Below, piece by piece: positions 26,927 through 35,818 of a DNA stretch of 64,000 nt. The notes beneath the pieces were generated by a model, which was given only the letters and a program-made list of their open reading frames with translations, did not search any database and was not told the DNA's origin. Location of the stretch: positions 186,001-250,000 of the forward strand of contig NZ_SULM01000008.1 of the NCBI RefSeq assembly GCF_005250615.1, written 5' to 3'. This DNA is from Pseudomonas rhizoryzae (GTDB lineage Bacteria; Pseudomonadota; Gammaproteobacteria; Pseudomonadales; Pseudomonadaceae). The number at the start of each line of letters is the position of its first letter. Position 1 is the stretch's first letter. A program made the position numbers and the translations under genes.

Positions 26927-27004
26927 ATGTTCACCCTAGCGCAGCTCCCGCTAAGGCAGATCGTCCGGACACTTCGACCCGACCTGGCGTGTTCATCCTT
27001 GTAA
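26927..27004 (+). CDS. Putative 25-aa leader peptide in the phoP upstream RNA
   Basis: ATG 26927 opens a short frame beginning MFTLAQLPLRQ and ending at TAA 27002-27004. A GAGG ribosome-site candidate lies about 10 bases upstream. It uses codons rare in GC-rich pseudomonads: CTA twice, AGG and CGA, along with several Leu, Arg and Pro codons. The stop falls 6 bases before the first hairpin of the RNA. These traits suit a translation-sensing leader such as mgtL, but coding is unproven. Confidence 0.4.
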   Translation: MFTLAQLPLRQIVRTLRPDLACSSL

Positions 27005-27104
27005 CCCCTTGCAGGGTCACCAAGTCAGCTCTGGTCCCCTGCAACCGTCTCGCGACGGAGCCGTTCCCCAACGGCAGTTTCCGATCCCCATGAAGTGCTC
27101 CTTA

Positions 27105-27130
27105 CCTCTCCAACCGGAGAGGTTTTTTTT
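27105..27130 (+). terminator. Intrinsic terminator ahead of phoP
   Basis: Perfect stem CCTCTCC-AACC-GGAGAGG followed directly by eight T residues. It should stop transcripts started at the PhoP box unless an alternative fold or a translating ribosome prevents it. Confidence 0.93.
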
Positions 27131-27286
27131 GCCTGGAATAAAGTGAGTGACCCTATCCATCCATCCTCCGCTCTCGCCGTCAGCCCGCCGCAGGCGCCAT
27201 AATCGGTACCCGGGCGCCGCTGCGCGAAGCGTGCGACACGTGCGGTCGCGGCCAGAGAGAGTCTCGTTAGCTGTTCAGGAGTCTGC

Positions 27287-27964
27287 ATGAAGATCCTCGT
27301 CGTCGAAGACGAAAACCTGCTGCGCCACCACCTCAAGGTGCGTCTGGGTGAAGCCGGTCATGTCGTCAATGCCGTGGCCGATGCGGAAGAAGCGCTCTAC
27401 AGCGCCCGCGAATTCCATCACGACCTCGCCATCATCGATCTGGGCCTGCCCGGCATGAGCGGACTCGACCTGATCCGCCAGCTGCGCAACCAGGGCGCCA
27501 CCCTGCCGATTCTCATCCTCACTGCCCGCGGCAGCTGGCAGGACAAGGTCGAGGGCCTGGGCGCCGGGGCGGATGACTATGTGGTCAAGCCGTTCCAGTT
27601 CGAAGAGCTGGAGGCGCGCCTGAACGTGCTGCTGCGGCGCTCGGCGGGCTTCGTCCAGCCCAGCATCCGCGCCGGCTCGCTCAAGCTGGACCTGGGCCGC
27701 CAGCAGGCCTTCAACGAAGAGCAGCCGCTGCAGCTCACCGCCTACGAATACCGCCTGCTGGAGTACCTGATGCGCAACCACCAGCAGGTGATCACCAAGG
27801 AGCGGCTCATGGAGCAGCTCTACGACGATGACGGCGAGCACGACAGCAACGTCATCGAAGTCCTGGTGGGCCGCCTGCGGCGCAAGCTGGAGGCCAACTG
27901 CCAGATGCAACCCATCGAAACGGTCCGCGGGCGCGGGTATCTGTTCACCGAGCGCTGCCAGTGA
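27287..27964 (+). CDS. phoP: Response regulator PhoP
   Basis: A 225-aa OmpR-type regulator. Receiver domain at 1-115 with acidic pocket EDE (7-9), phosphorylation site D51 in AIIDLGLPG, and K101-like lysine in VVKPFQF. The winged-helix DNA-binding domain spans about 125-222 (TAYEYRLLEYLMRNHQQVITKERLMEQLY, VLVGRLRRKLE). Agreement with P. aeruginosa PhoP is high. It controls Mg2+ starvation and cationic peptide responses. In P. aeruginosa oprH precedes phoP; here a terminated RNA occupies that place. A second promoter near 27195-27203 (CCATAAT) may supply basal expression. Confidence 0.93.
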   Translation: MKILVVEDENLLRHHLKVRLGEAGHVVNAVADAEEALYSAREFHHDLAIIDLGLPGMSGLDLIRQLRNQGATLPILILTARGSWQDKVEGLGAGADDYVVKPFQFEELEARLNVLLRRSAGFVQPSIRAGSLKLDLGRQQAFNEEQPLQLTAYEYRLLEYLMRNHQQVITKERLMEQLYDDDGEHDSNVIEVLVGRLRRKLEANCQMQPIETVRGRGYLFTERCQ

Positions 27965-29355
27965 TCCGTTCCTTCCGCGTGCGGCTGCTGCTCAGCGCGG
28001 CGCTGCTGGTGATCGTCTGCCTGGCGCTGATGGTGCCGGCGATCCGCAATGCCTTCGACCGCACCGTGGAGAACTTCGTCGCCGCGCGGCTGGAGGCCAA
28101 CGCCAACACCCTGATCGGCGCCGCGCGGGCCATCGACGGGCGCCTGGCGATGCCCGAGATGATCGCCGAGGAAGTCTTCGACCGTCCCGGCTCGCCCATC
28201 CTCGGCTACGTCTACGACCAGAACGGCCGGCTGCTCTGGCGCTCGCGCTCGGCGATGAAGGAAAAACCCAACTACCGACCGACCTTCGATGGCGGCGGGG
28301 TCAAGCTGGTCAAGGCTACCGATGACCAGGGGCGCGGCTTCTTCGTCTTCGACCGCGAGGTGCTGCTGGGCAATCCGCCAGTGGCCGGTTTCAGCGTGGT
28401 CACCATGCAGCCCGCCGAGGAATACGAACGGCTGCGCGCCACCTTCATTCACCAGGTGATCCTCTGGCTGGTAGGGGTGCTGGGTGCCCTGCTGCTGCTG
28501 CTCGCCCTGGTCATGCAGTGGAGCCTGCGGCCGTTGCGTCGCCTGAGCCGACAGCTCGACGCCGTGGAAACCGACCAGCGCGACCTGCTCGACGAAAAGA
28601 ACGTGCCGAGCGAGATCAGCCGCCTGATCCGCTCGCTCAACCGGCTGCTCGACCACGAGCGCCTGCAGCGCGAGCGCTATCGCGACACCCTGGGCGACCT
28701 GGCCCACAGCCTGAAGACGCCCCTGGCGGTGCTGCAGGGCGTGACCGAGGAATTGCGCCGTCATTCGCAGCTGGATCAGGAGGTCGGCACCCTGCAGACC
28801 CAGATCGAGCGCATGAACCAGCAGGTGATGTACCAGCTGCAGCGGGCCACGCGCCAGGGCAGCGCGGTACTCAGCCGGCCGCTGGAGCTGGCGCCGCTGC
28901 TGGAGTCGCTGTTCAGCACCCTGGACAAGGTCTATGCCGAAAAGCGCGTCCAGGCCGAGCTGGAGTTGCCGCCCAATCTGCGCGTGCAGGCCGAGGAGGC
29001 CGCCATGCTGGAGGTCTTCGGCAACCTGCTGGAAAACGCCTATCGCCTCTGCCTGACCCAGGTAAGGGTCAGTGCGCGGCGGCATACCGAACACTGGATC
29101 CTCGACATCGAGGACGATGGCCCGGGTATTCCGGCCGAGCGGCGCGAAAGCGTGCTGCGCCGCGGTATGCGCATGGACAGCCGCCACCCCGGTCAAGGCA
29201 TTGGCCTGGCCGTGGTGCAGGATATCCTCGAAGGCTACCGCAGCAGTTTGACCATCGATGAATCGAGCCTGGGCGGCGCCCGTTTCCGCTTCCGCCTGCC
29301 CGCCGCCATTTCCCCGGAGCGGCCTTCCTTGGTGCACAATGGCGCCAGGACGTGA
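27961..29355 (+). CDS. phoQ: Sensor histidine kinase PhoQ
   Basis: A 464-aa membrane kinase with GTG start overlapping phoP by 4 bases (GTGA). TM1 at about 5-25, an acidic periplasmic sensor at 30-160 (ENFVAARLEAN, DQNGRLLWRS), TM2 at 163-185, HAMP to 240. The H-box is LGDLAHSLKTPLAVLQ, N-box LLENAYRLC, G1 DDGPGIP and G2 GQGIGLAVVQDI. It senses low Mg2+ and cationic peptides and phosphorylates PhoP. Confidence 0.93.
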   Translation: MIRSFRVRLLLSAALLVIVCLALMVPAIRNAFDRTVENFVAARLEANANTLIGAARAIDGRLAMPEMIAEEVFDRPGSPILGYVYDQNGRLLWRSRSAMKEKPNYRPTFDGGGVKLVKATDDQGRGFFVFDREVLLGNPPVAGFSVVTMQPAEEYERLRATFIHQVILWLVGVLGALLLLLALVMQWSLRPLRRLSRQLDAVETDQRDLLDEKNVPSEISRLIRSLNRLLDHERLQRERYRDTLGDLAHSLKTPLAVLQGVTEELRRHSQLDQEVGTLQTQIERMNQQVMYQLQRATRQGSAVLSRPLELAPLLESLFSTLDKVYAEKRVQAELELPPNLRVQAEEAAMLEVFGNLLENAYRLCLTQVRVSARRHTEHWILDIEDDGPGIPAERRESVLRRGMRMDSRHPGQGIGLAVVQDILEGYRSSLTIDESSLGGARFRFRLPAAISPERPSLVHNGART

Positions 29356-29416
29356 CCCACGGGTCATGGCTTGCGTCTGCTCCAGATAGTGAAATTTTGT
29401 CTGTAAGGACCCCGGC

Positions 29417-29869
29417 ATGAGCCGCGACTGCCGTCACCTCGAATCCCTGCTCCACCACGACATCCCCATCACCCAAGCCCTGGGCCTGCAGGTCCGCGAT
29501 TGGAGCGAACACCGCCTGCAACTGCATGCGCCGCTGGACGCGAACATCAATCACGCCAGCACCATGTTCGGTGGCAGCCTCTACTGCGTAGCGGTCCTCG
29601 CCGGCTGGGGCTGGCTGTACCTGCGTCTGCGCGAAGCGGGCATCGAGGAAGGCCATATCCTCATCCAGGAAGGCCAGATCAGCTATCCGCGGCCTATCAC
29701 CGCCGATGCCACGGCCTTCGGCGAGCCGCCCGAGGAGCGGGCCTGGGAGCGCTTCGAGACCACCTTCCGCCGCCGTGGCCGGGCCCGCATCACCCTGCAG
29801 TCGCGCATCGTCACCGAGAGCGGCGAGGATGGCGTGCGCTTTACCGGTCAGTACGTGCTGCATCGCTGA
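29417..29869 (+). CDS. YiiD-type thioesterase-domain protein
   Basis: A 150-aa hotdog-fold protein of the YiiD_C family. The signature ANINHASTMFGGSLYCVAVLAGWGWLYLRL at about 44-73 contains the predicted active-site region. AAGGA lies 7 bases before the ATG. E. coli YiiD has an added acetyltransferase domain that is absent here. The substrate is unknown; a medium-chain acyl-CoA or acyl-ACP is plausible for the fold. The gene is monocistronic, ended by the terminator at 29881. Confidence 0.85.
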   Translation: MSRDCRHLESLLHHDIPITQALGLQVRDWSEHRLQLHAPLDANINHASTMFGGSLYCVAVLAGWGWLYLRLREAGIEEGHILIQEGQISYPRPITADATAFGEPPEERAWERFETTFRRRGRARITLQSRIVTESGEDGVRFTGQYVLHR

Positions 29870-29880
29870 CGGCTCAGGCG

Positions 29881-29919
29881 GCACAAAAAAGGGCGACCTT
29901 GGGTCGCCCTTTTTTGTGC
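29881..29919. terminator. Bidirectional intrinsic terminator
   Basis: GCACAAAAAAGGGCGACC pairs with GGTCGCCCTTTTTTGTGC. It separates the convergent thioesterase and PBP genes and should work both ways. Confidence 0.95.
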
Positions 29920-29932
29920 CCGCTGCTCCACC

Positions 29933-31675
29933 CTAGCCGTGAGAGTGGGATTCGGCTTTCGGCTGCTGGGCGGTATTGGTGTCGGGCAGGTTGTCCGGCG
30001 GCACGGCCAGGGCGCGCAGGGCGCCAGACATGATCTCGCTGAAGGTCGGCGCCGAGACCAGGCCACCGAAGTAGCCTTCCTTGGTCGGGCTGTCGAGCAT
30101 CACCGCCAGGACCAGCTTGGGATCGGCGGCCGGCGCCATGCCGACGAACAGCGAGCGATAGGCGTGCTCGGTATAGCTGCCGGAACCGGCCTTGCGCGCC
30201 GTACCGGATTTGCCGGCTACATGGTAGCCGGGCACCCGGGCGCGATAGACGCCACCCTCGTCTTCCACCACGTGGTTGAGCATGGCGCGGATGCGCCGGG
30301 CGATGGTCGGGTCCATGGCCTGCACCGACTTCTGCTTCTGATCCTTGAGCAGCGTCAGGGGGGTGAGCTTGCCGTCATTGGCGATCACCGAATAGGCCTG
30401 GGCCAGCTCGGCGACGTTGACCGCCAGGCTGTAGCCGAACGACATACTGGCGGTGGCGATCTGCGACCACTTGGTGTGCATCGGCAGATAGCCGGCATTT
30501 TCGCCGGGGAAGCCCAGCGCCATGGGCGTGCCGAAACCGACCCGGCCGAGCTGTTCGTAGATCGGTTGGGGACCGATCTGCAGGGCCACCTTGCTCATGC
30601 CGATGTTGGAGGAGTTGAGCAGCACTCCGGTCATGGTCAGGATGCCGCGCCTGGCCACGTCATGGATGGTGTGGCCGTCGATGGTCATCCAGCCGGGCGC
30701 CACGTCCACGGTGCTGTTCTCGTTGAAGCGGCCCGAGGCCAGGGCCGCCGACATGCTGAACGGCTTGATTACCGAACCGGGCTCGAAGGCGTCGGTCAGG
30801 GTCCGGTTGCGCATGTTGGGAATCTGCAGGGTGGCGCGGTTGTTGGGGTTATAGGACGGGAAGTTGGTCATCGCCAGGATCTGCCCGGTCTTGGGATCGA
30901 CCAGCACCGCGGAGCCGGATTGGGCACCGAACTTCTCCACCGCGTTCTGCAGCGCGCGGTAGGCGATGAATTGCAGGCGTAGGTCGATGGACAGGGCGAC
31001 GTCCTTGCTTGGCTGCGGCTGGCGCACCACGCGGATGTTCTTCACCACCGACCCGCGCGGATTGATCAGCACCTCGCGCACGCCGCTGCGTCCGGCCAGC
31101 CAGTCCTCGAAGCCCAGCTCCAGGCCCTCTTGGCCGTGGCCGTCGATGTTGACCATGCCGATCACCTGGGCCACCAGGTCGGAGCTTGGGTAGTAGCGCT
31201 TGTATTCCCTGATCTGGTGCACGCCGGGTACGCCCAGCGCCATGATGTTTTCGCCATCGATGGGCGACAGGGCGCGAGCCAGGTAGAGGAAGTGCTTCTC
31301 CGGATGCTCGAGGATCAGGTTGCGCAGCTCGGCCTCGGGCTTGTGGATGGCCTGGGCCAGGCGCCCCAACTGATCGGCGCTGTCCTGCATCTCCGCCGGA
31401 TTGCACCAGATGGTCACCACCTCGGTGGAGACCGCCAGGGGCGCGCCGTTGCGGTCGGTGATCATGCCGCGGGTGACCGGGATGGGGATGTGGCGCACCG
31501 AGCGGCGATCACCCTGGTCGCCGAGGAATTCAGCGTCGAACAGTTTCAGGTAGGTGATGCGACCGGCGACCACGCAGGTCAGCAGGACCAGCACGATGAC
31601 CACGACATAGAAGCGATAGCGGGGTGCGGCCGTCATGGCGGCTCCGGCGCGAGGAGGAGGCTTGGGCATGGTCAC
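29933..31675 (-). CDS. pbpC: Class B penicillin-binding protein, FtsI paralogue (PbpC/PBP3A-like)
   Basis: A 580-aa DD-transpeptidase with one N-terminal membrane helix (about 23-42). The pedestal domain includes RGMITDRNGAPLAVS. The transpeptidase domain has the catalytic serine in EPGSVIKP (SxxK), the NSSNIG motif and the KSGTA motif. This resembles FtsI, but no cell-division genes are near and the C-terminus is rich in His/Ser; it fits the second FtsI-type protein of pseudomonads (P. aeruginosa PA2272). It probably crosslinks septal peptidoglycan under special conditions. ATGs at 31675 and 31669 are both possible. Confidence 0.85.
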   Translation of the reverse strand: MTMPKPPPRAGAAMTAAPRYRFYVVVIVLVLLTCVVAGRITYLKLFDAEFLGDQGDRRSVRHIPIPVTRGMITDRNGAPLAVSTEVVTIWCNPAEMQDSADQLGRLAQAIHKPEAELRNLILEHPEKHFLYLARALSPIDGENIMALGVPGVHQIREYKRYYPSSDLVAQVIGMVNIDGHGQEGLELGFEDWLAGRSGVREVLINPRGSVVKNIRVVRQPQPSKDVALSIDLRLQFIAYRALQNAVEKFGAQSGSAVLVDPKTGQILAMTNFPSYNPNNRATLQIPNMRNRTLTDAFEPGSVIKPFSMSAALASGRFNENSTVDVAPGWMTIDGHTIHDVARRGILTMTGVLLNSSNIGMSKVALQIGPQPIYEQLGRVGFGTPMALGFPGENAGYLPMHTKWSQIATASMSFGYSLAVNVAELAQAYSVIANDGKLTPLTLLKDQKQKSVQAMDPTIARRIRAMLNHVVEDEGGVYRARVPGYHVAGKSGTARKAGSGSYTEHAYRSLFVGMAPAADPKLVLAVMLDSPTKEGYFGGLVSAPTFSEIMSGALRALAVPPDNLPDTNTAQQPKAESHSHG

Positions 31676-31766
31676 AACTGGTTACAATCGTCGAGAAACG
31701 CGCATGGTAACTGCTCCAGCCATCGGCCGGAAACCGCTGGGCGGTCAACGGCGCTACACTGCGCCC

Positions 31767-32081
31767 ATGAGTGACATCCCGCTGCACGATCTGACCACCC
31801 CCAACGTGACCTGCGACAGTTGTCAGGCCTGGTGCTGTCGCCAGGAAGTGCTGCTGTTCGACGATCCGGGCGTACCGGCGCGCTTCATCGAGGAAGACTG
31901 GACCGGCACCCGCATGAAGCGCCTCGACGACGGCTGGTGCGCGGCCCTGGATCGTGAGCAGATGAACTGCAGTATCTACGAAGTGCGGCCCTGGGTCTGC
32001 CGGATTTTCGACATGGCCGGCCCGGAGTGCCTGGAGGAGCGGGCCGACATGGCGCGGGCGATGGAGAGTGGCGAGTTCTAG
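31767..32081 (+). CDS. YkgJ-family cysteine-cluster protein
   Basis: A 104-aa protein from ATG 31767 (MSDIPLHD); a frame back to 31635 overlaps pbpC and is unlikely. The CDSCQAWCC cluster near residue 15 and WVCRIFD near 80 match the YkgJ zinc/iron-chelating domain (PF03692). Function is unknown, but metal or Fe-S binding is expected. A second, larger YkgJ protein lies 140 bases away on the other strand. Confidence 0.82.
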   Translation: MSDIPLHDLTTPNVTCDSCQAWCCRQEVLLFDDPGVPARFIEEDWTGTRMKRLDDGWCAALDREQMNCSIYEVRPWVCRIFDMAGPECLEERADMARAMESGEF

Positions 32082-32100
32082 GCGGCGGCAGGAGATCTTA

Positions 32101-32207
32101 GGTGGGGTTGAGACGGCTCTATCGTCGAAGCCCAACATGGCCAGCACACCGAGGCCAACCCTGTTGGGCTTCGCTGGCGCTCAACCCAACCTACGGTGGC
32201 CCGTGGC
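32101..32207. repeat. Dispersed inverted-repeat element, family B
   Basis: Imperfect hairpin with arms GGTTGAG...GAAGCCCAACA and TGTTGGGCTTCG...CTCAACCCAACCTACG. Same family as units at 41702-42012 and 50090-50186. Each is about 95 bp and lies between genes. Confidence 0.85.
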
Positions 32208-32219
32208 CGCGATCAGGAC

Positions 32220-32624
32220 CTAGCGCAGCTTCTGCGGCTTGTAGGCGCAATAGCCTGGCCGCGGTCCCACCCTGGGATGGTTGCGGCAGGTCTCCGGCCG
32301 CTGATCGTAGATGGTGCACAGCCGCGTCTTCGGATGCAGGTACAGGCAGTCGTTGTTGGACAGCCGCACCAGGGTGAACAACCCGGTCTTGGCGTTCAGG
32401 CGTTCGACGATCCCATCCTTCTTGAGTCGCTTGGCGATGTCCTTGAGCGGCTCGCCCTTCTCGAACTCGTCCACCACGCCCATGCGGATCAGATCCGACA
32501 GGCGGGCCTCCACCGGCAGGGTGCAGCAACTGGAGACGCAATCCAGGCACATGGCCTTGTCGTAGCGGATCCAGGTTTCGGTGCGATCGAGATCGGCGCC
32601 GAGAATGCGCAGTATCTGGGCCAT
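32220..32624 (-). CDS. YkgJ-family cysteine-cluster protein
   Basis: A 134-aa protein with cysteine clusters CLDCVSSCC (about 26-34), a central helix-rich part, then DCLYLHPKTRLCTIYDQRPETCR (about 91-113), the full YkgJ pattern. A zinc or iron site is likely; the biological role is not known. It lies 3 bases after the xpt gene on the same strand and is probably co-transcribed. Confidence 0.85.
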   Translation of the reverse strand: MAQILRILGADLDRTETWIRYDKAMCLDCVSSCCTLPVEARLSDLIRMGVVDEFEKGEPLKDIAKRLKKDGIVERLNAKTGLFTLVRLSNNDCLYLHPKTRLCTIYDQRPETCRNHPRVGPRPGYCAYKPQKLR

Positions 32625-32627
32625 GGC

Positions 32628-33278
<651 letters not shown>

Positions 33279-33368
33279 TCAAGAAAGGCGGTAATTTGCC
33301 GATAATCCGCGTCATAGGCAGCTCCAAGGGTCGCCCTTGCAGCCCATGACCAGACAAGGAGAAGAATA

Positions 33369-35417
33369 ATGGGAGCCCTGCTGACGCTAGGGATAGGCTT
33401 GCTCGGACGCTTCAGTTTCGCGCGCAAGTTCCAGTTGCTGTTCGTGCTCTTCCTGGTGCCCATGGGGATCAGCCTCTGGCTGCTGGGTCTGGATTTCAAG
33501 GCCAAGCTGGACATCGTGGCTGGCGAGCGGGCCGGCGTGCACGTGTTGCAGACACTGGATGCGGTGGAGACCGAGGTCATGGCGCGGCGCAATCTGGCGG
33601 CGCGCTGGAAGGCCTGGGCCGCGACGAATCCGACCGCGGCCGAGCAGGCCCTGGCCGCCATGGAGGCCCGGCAGGCGCCGCGTGAAAAAGCCATGGCGAT
33701 CCTCAGCCAGCGGCTCGCCGAAGAGATGCCGGGGCGGGAGCGGGAGCAACTGCTGGCGCAACTCAAGACGGCCCTCGCCGGTCTGGACAGCGCCAGCCTG
33801 CGCGGCCTCGATGCGCAACAGACCTATGACCGTTTCACCGCCGCTCTGGGTGCTGCCCAGGCCCTGCGGGAAAAGGTCGCCACCGACAGTGGCCTGATCC
33901 TGGACCCCTGGCTGGAAACCTATCTGCTGATGCAATTGGGCACCGACAAGGCCGTCGATCTCAGTGAGCGGCTGGGTCGCCTGGAAAGTTTCGGCGAGCC
34001 CAGCGTGGTCGCCGGCAACCTCTCCCTGCAGAATCGCCTGGAGCTGCGTGACCTGCGCACCCGGATCGGCGATTCCCTGGTCAGCATGACCAAGTCCGGC
34101 AACCTGCTGCAGAGCCAGTTGCCGCCGGAACTGGCGTCCTGGGCTCAGGACTATCGCAAGGTGCAGGCTACCCTGGAGTCCAGTCTCAAGACCCTCGATG
34201 CCGGCGTGTTCGGTGAGCGGATCACCCTGTCTCCCGCAGACTTCGAGAGCACCCTGGACGGTGCCCTCGGGGCGATGGCGACCTTCCGTAGCCAGGTGCT
34301 GGCCCAGCTGGATAGCCGGCTGGACTACTACGGCAACCAGACCGTCCGCAACTTCACTCTGGTCCTGGTGTTGTTCGCCAGCTTGCTGCTGCTGACCTGC
34401 TATATGCTGCTCTGCATGCAGGTTTCCATCCGGCGCGGTGCCGCAGGCATCACCACCCTGGCCGACTCGCTGCGCGACGGCGATCTGACCCAGGCCAGCG
34501 AGGTGGCGGGCCGCGACGAGCTGGCCACCATCAGCCGCTCGCTCAATACGGCCGTGGTCCAGCTGCGCCAGAGCTTGCAAGGGGTAGACCGGGAAACCCA
34601 GCAACTCGGCGTCGCCTCCCAGCAACTCGGGGTCCAGTCCGGCGATGCGCTGGTCGCGGTCGAGGACCAGCAACAGCAGATCACCCAGATCGTCACGGCG
34701 GCCAACGAACTGGCCGCCACCGCCCAGGGCGTCGCCCAGAGCTGCGAACAGGCCGCCGGGCGCGCCGAGCAGATGCGTGACATCTCCGCGCGCAGTCAGC
34801 AGGACAGTCGGCAGACCACCGCCAGCATCCAGCAACTCAATACCCGCTTGAGCGAAACCGCGACGGCCATGGGCCAGGTCAGCGATCAGGCGGGGCAGAT
34901 CCGCCAGGTGGTGGACGTCATCCGCGGCATCGCCGAGCAGACCAACCTGCTGGCGCTCAACGCTGCCATCGAGGCGGCGCGCGCGGGCGACCAGGGGCGT
35001 GGCTTCGCCGTGGTGGCCGACGAGGTGCGTTCGCTGTCGCAACGCACCCAGGCTTCCACCGCCCAGATCGCCGGTACGGTCGGCAGTCTCAGCGAGACCG
35101 TGACCCAGGCGGTGACGCTGATGCGTGAAGCCTGTGGCCAGGCGGAGAACGACGCCTTGGCCGTCACCGGCCTGGGCCGGAAACTGGAAGAGATCACCCA
35201 GGCGGTGGAAGGGGTGTCGGACACCCTGACCCAGATCGCCACGGCGGCCGAAGAGCAGGCGGTCACCGCCGACCAGGTCAGTGGCAACATCCAGCAAGTG
35301 GATGTGGCGGCCAATCGCTTGCTGGGCAATGCCCGTCAGGTGCAGCAGGCAGCCGAGGGCTTGGGTCGTGGCAGCAAGACCCTGGCGGCCACGACGGCTC
35401 GTTTTCGATTGGGCTGA
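33369..35417 (+). CDS. Methyl-accepting chemotaxis protein
   Basis: A 682-aa receptor. TM1 at about 20-42, a large helical sensor at about 43-320 (lacking a recognisable Cache or PAS fold), TM2 near 325-350, a HAMP domain, then a long cytoplasmic rod. The signalling tip is [42 protein letters not shown] near 515-560. AAGGAGAAG precedes the ATG. No CheR-binding pentapeptide is visible at the end. The ligand is unknown. Confidence 0.9.
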   Translation: MGALLTLGIGLLGRFSFARKFQLLFVLFLVPMGISLWLLGLDFKAKLDIVAGERAGVHVLQTLDAVETEVMARRNLAARWKAWAATNPTAAEQALAAMEARQAPREKAMAILSQRLAEEMPGREREQLLAQLKTALAGLDSASLRGLDAQQTYDRFTAALGAAQALREKVATDSGLILDPWLETYLLMQLGTDKAVDLSERLGRLESFGEPSVVAGNLSLQNRLELRDLRTRIGDSLVSMTKSGNLLQSQLPPELASWAQDYRKVQATLESSLKTLDAGVFGERITLSPADFESTLDGALGAMATFRSQVLAQLDSRLDYYGNQTVRNFTLVLVLFASLLLLTCYMLLCMQVSIRRGAAGITTLADSLRDGDLTQASEVAGRDELATISRSLNTAVVQLRQSLQGVDRETQQLGVASQQLGVQSGDALVAVEDQQQQITQIVTAANELAATAQGVAQSCEQAAGRAEQMRDISARSQQDSRQTTASIQQLNTRLSETATAMGQVSDQAGQIRQVVDVIRGIAEQTNLLALNAAIEAARAGDQGRGFAVVADEVRSLSQRTQASTAQIAGTVGSLSETVTQAVTLMREACGQAENDALAVTGLGRKLEEITQAVEGVSDTLTQIATAAEEQAVTADQVSGNIQQVDVAANRLLGNARQVQQAAEGLGRGSKTLAATTARFRLG

Positions 35418-35425
35418 AACGCCAA

Positions 35426-35444
35426 GGGGCGCCTTGGGCGCCCC
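35426..35444. terminator. GC-rich hairpin after the chemoreceptor gene
   Basis: GGGGCGCC-TTG-GGCGCCCC with no T-run; a weak terminator or 3'-end stabiliser. Confidence 0.45.
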
Positions 35445-35462
35445 GGGCGAAGCGCTAGCGCG

Positions 35463-35729
35463 CTAGGCTTTGGTATCGATCAGGCTGCCCAGGGTCTCCT
35501 GGGCGGTCTGCATGACCTTGCTACCGGCCAGTGCCTGATACTTGCCGACATCCAGATTGACCAGTTCGCTGGCCATTTTGGCCTGGCTATTGGTGGTGGC
35601 ATCCAGGCTTTGTTCCTGATTGCGGGCGGTCTGGGAGGCGAGGGCTGTACCGGCCTTGTCGACAGCGCGGCTACCGTTCTGGAAGGCCTGCATGCCCGCG
35701 TAGAGCGGATTGCTTGAAGTCACGTTCAT
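35463..35729 (-). CDS. Small hypothetical protein
   Basis: An 88-aa protein from ATG 35729 (MNVTSSNPLYAGMQAFQNGS), chosen because GAGGA lies 8-12 bases upstream; ATG 35756 is less likely. It is alanine-, glutamine- and serine-rich, predicted helical, with no signal peptide or membrane segment. The composition loosely recalls flagellar rod or motility-linked small proteins, but I do not recognise a family. A GTCAAAG/CTTTGAC inverted repeat lies just upstream at 35752-35779. Confidence 0.6.
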   Translation of the reverse strand: MNVTSSNPLYAGMQAFQNGSRAVDKAGTALASQTARNQEQSLDATTNSQAKMASELVNLDVGKYQALAGSKVMQTAQETLGSLIDTKA

Positions 35730-35818
35730 GGACAGCGTCCTCGACGGTGATGTCAAAGGGCTATTGAATCATCTTTGACGCCAACAAACCACCGTTCTCC
35801 TGGACCACCTGTATCCCG

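Larger units (their letters stand above)
26895..27130 (+). ncRNA. Predicted structured leader RNA or sRNA upstream of phoP
   Basis: From the predicted start near 26895 to the intrinsic terminator at 27130 the transcript would be about 236 nt. Visible hairpins are GCAGGG...ACCA/TGGT...CCCTGC (27011-27042), CGTC-TCGC-GACG (27047-27058), CCGTT-CCCC-AACGG (27061-27074) and the terminator. A 25-codon ORF lies in the 5' half. Since phoP starts 157 bases beyond the terminator, this is either an attenuating leader of phoPQ or an independent PhoP-activated sRNA. No Rfam family was recognised. Confidence 0.6.

Noticed and set aside
27090-27146. 18-codon ORF running through the terminator before phoP
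   Set aside because: No ribosome site, and the codons are the terminator stem and T-run; probably chance.
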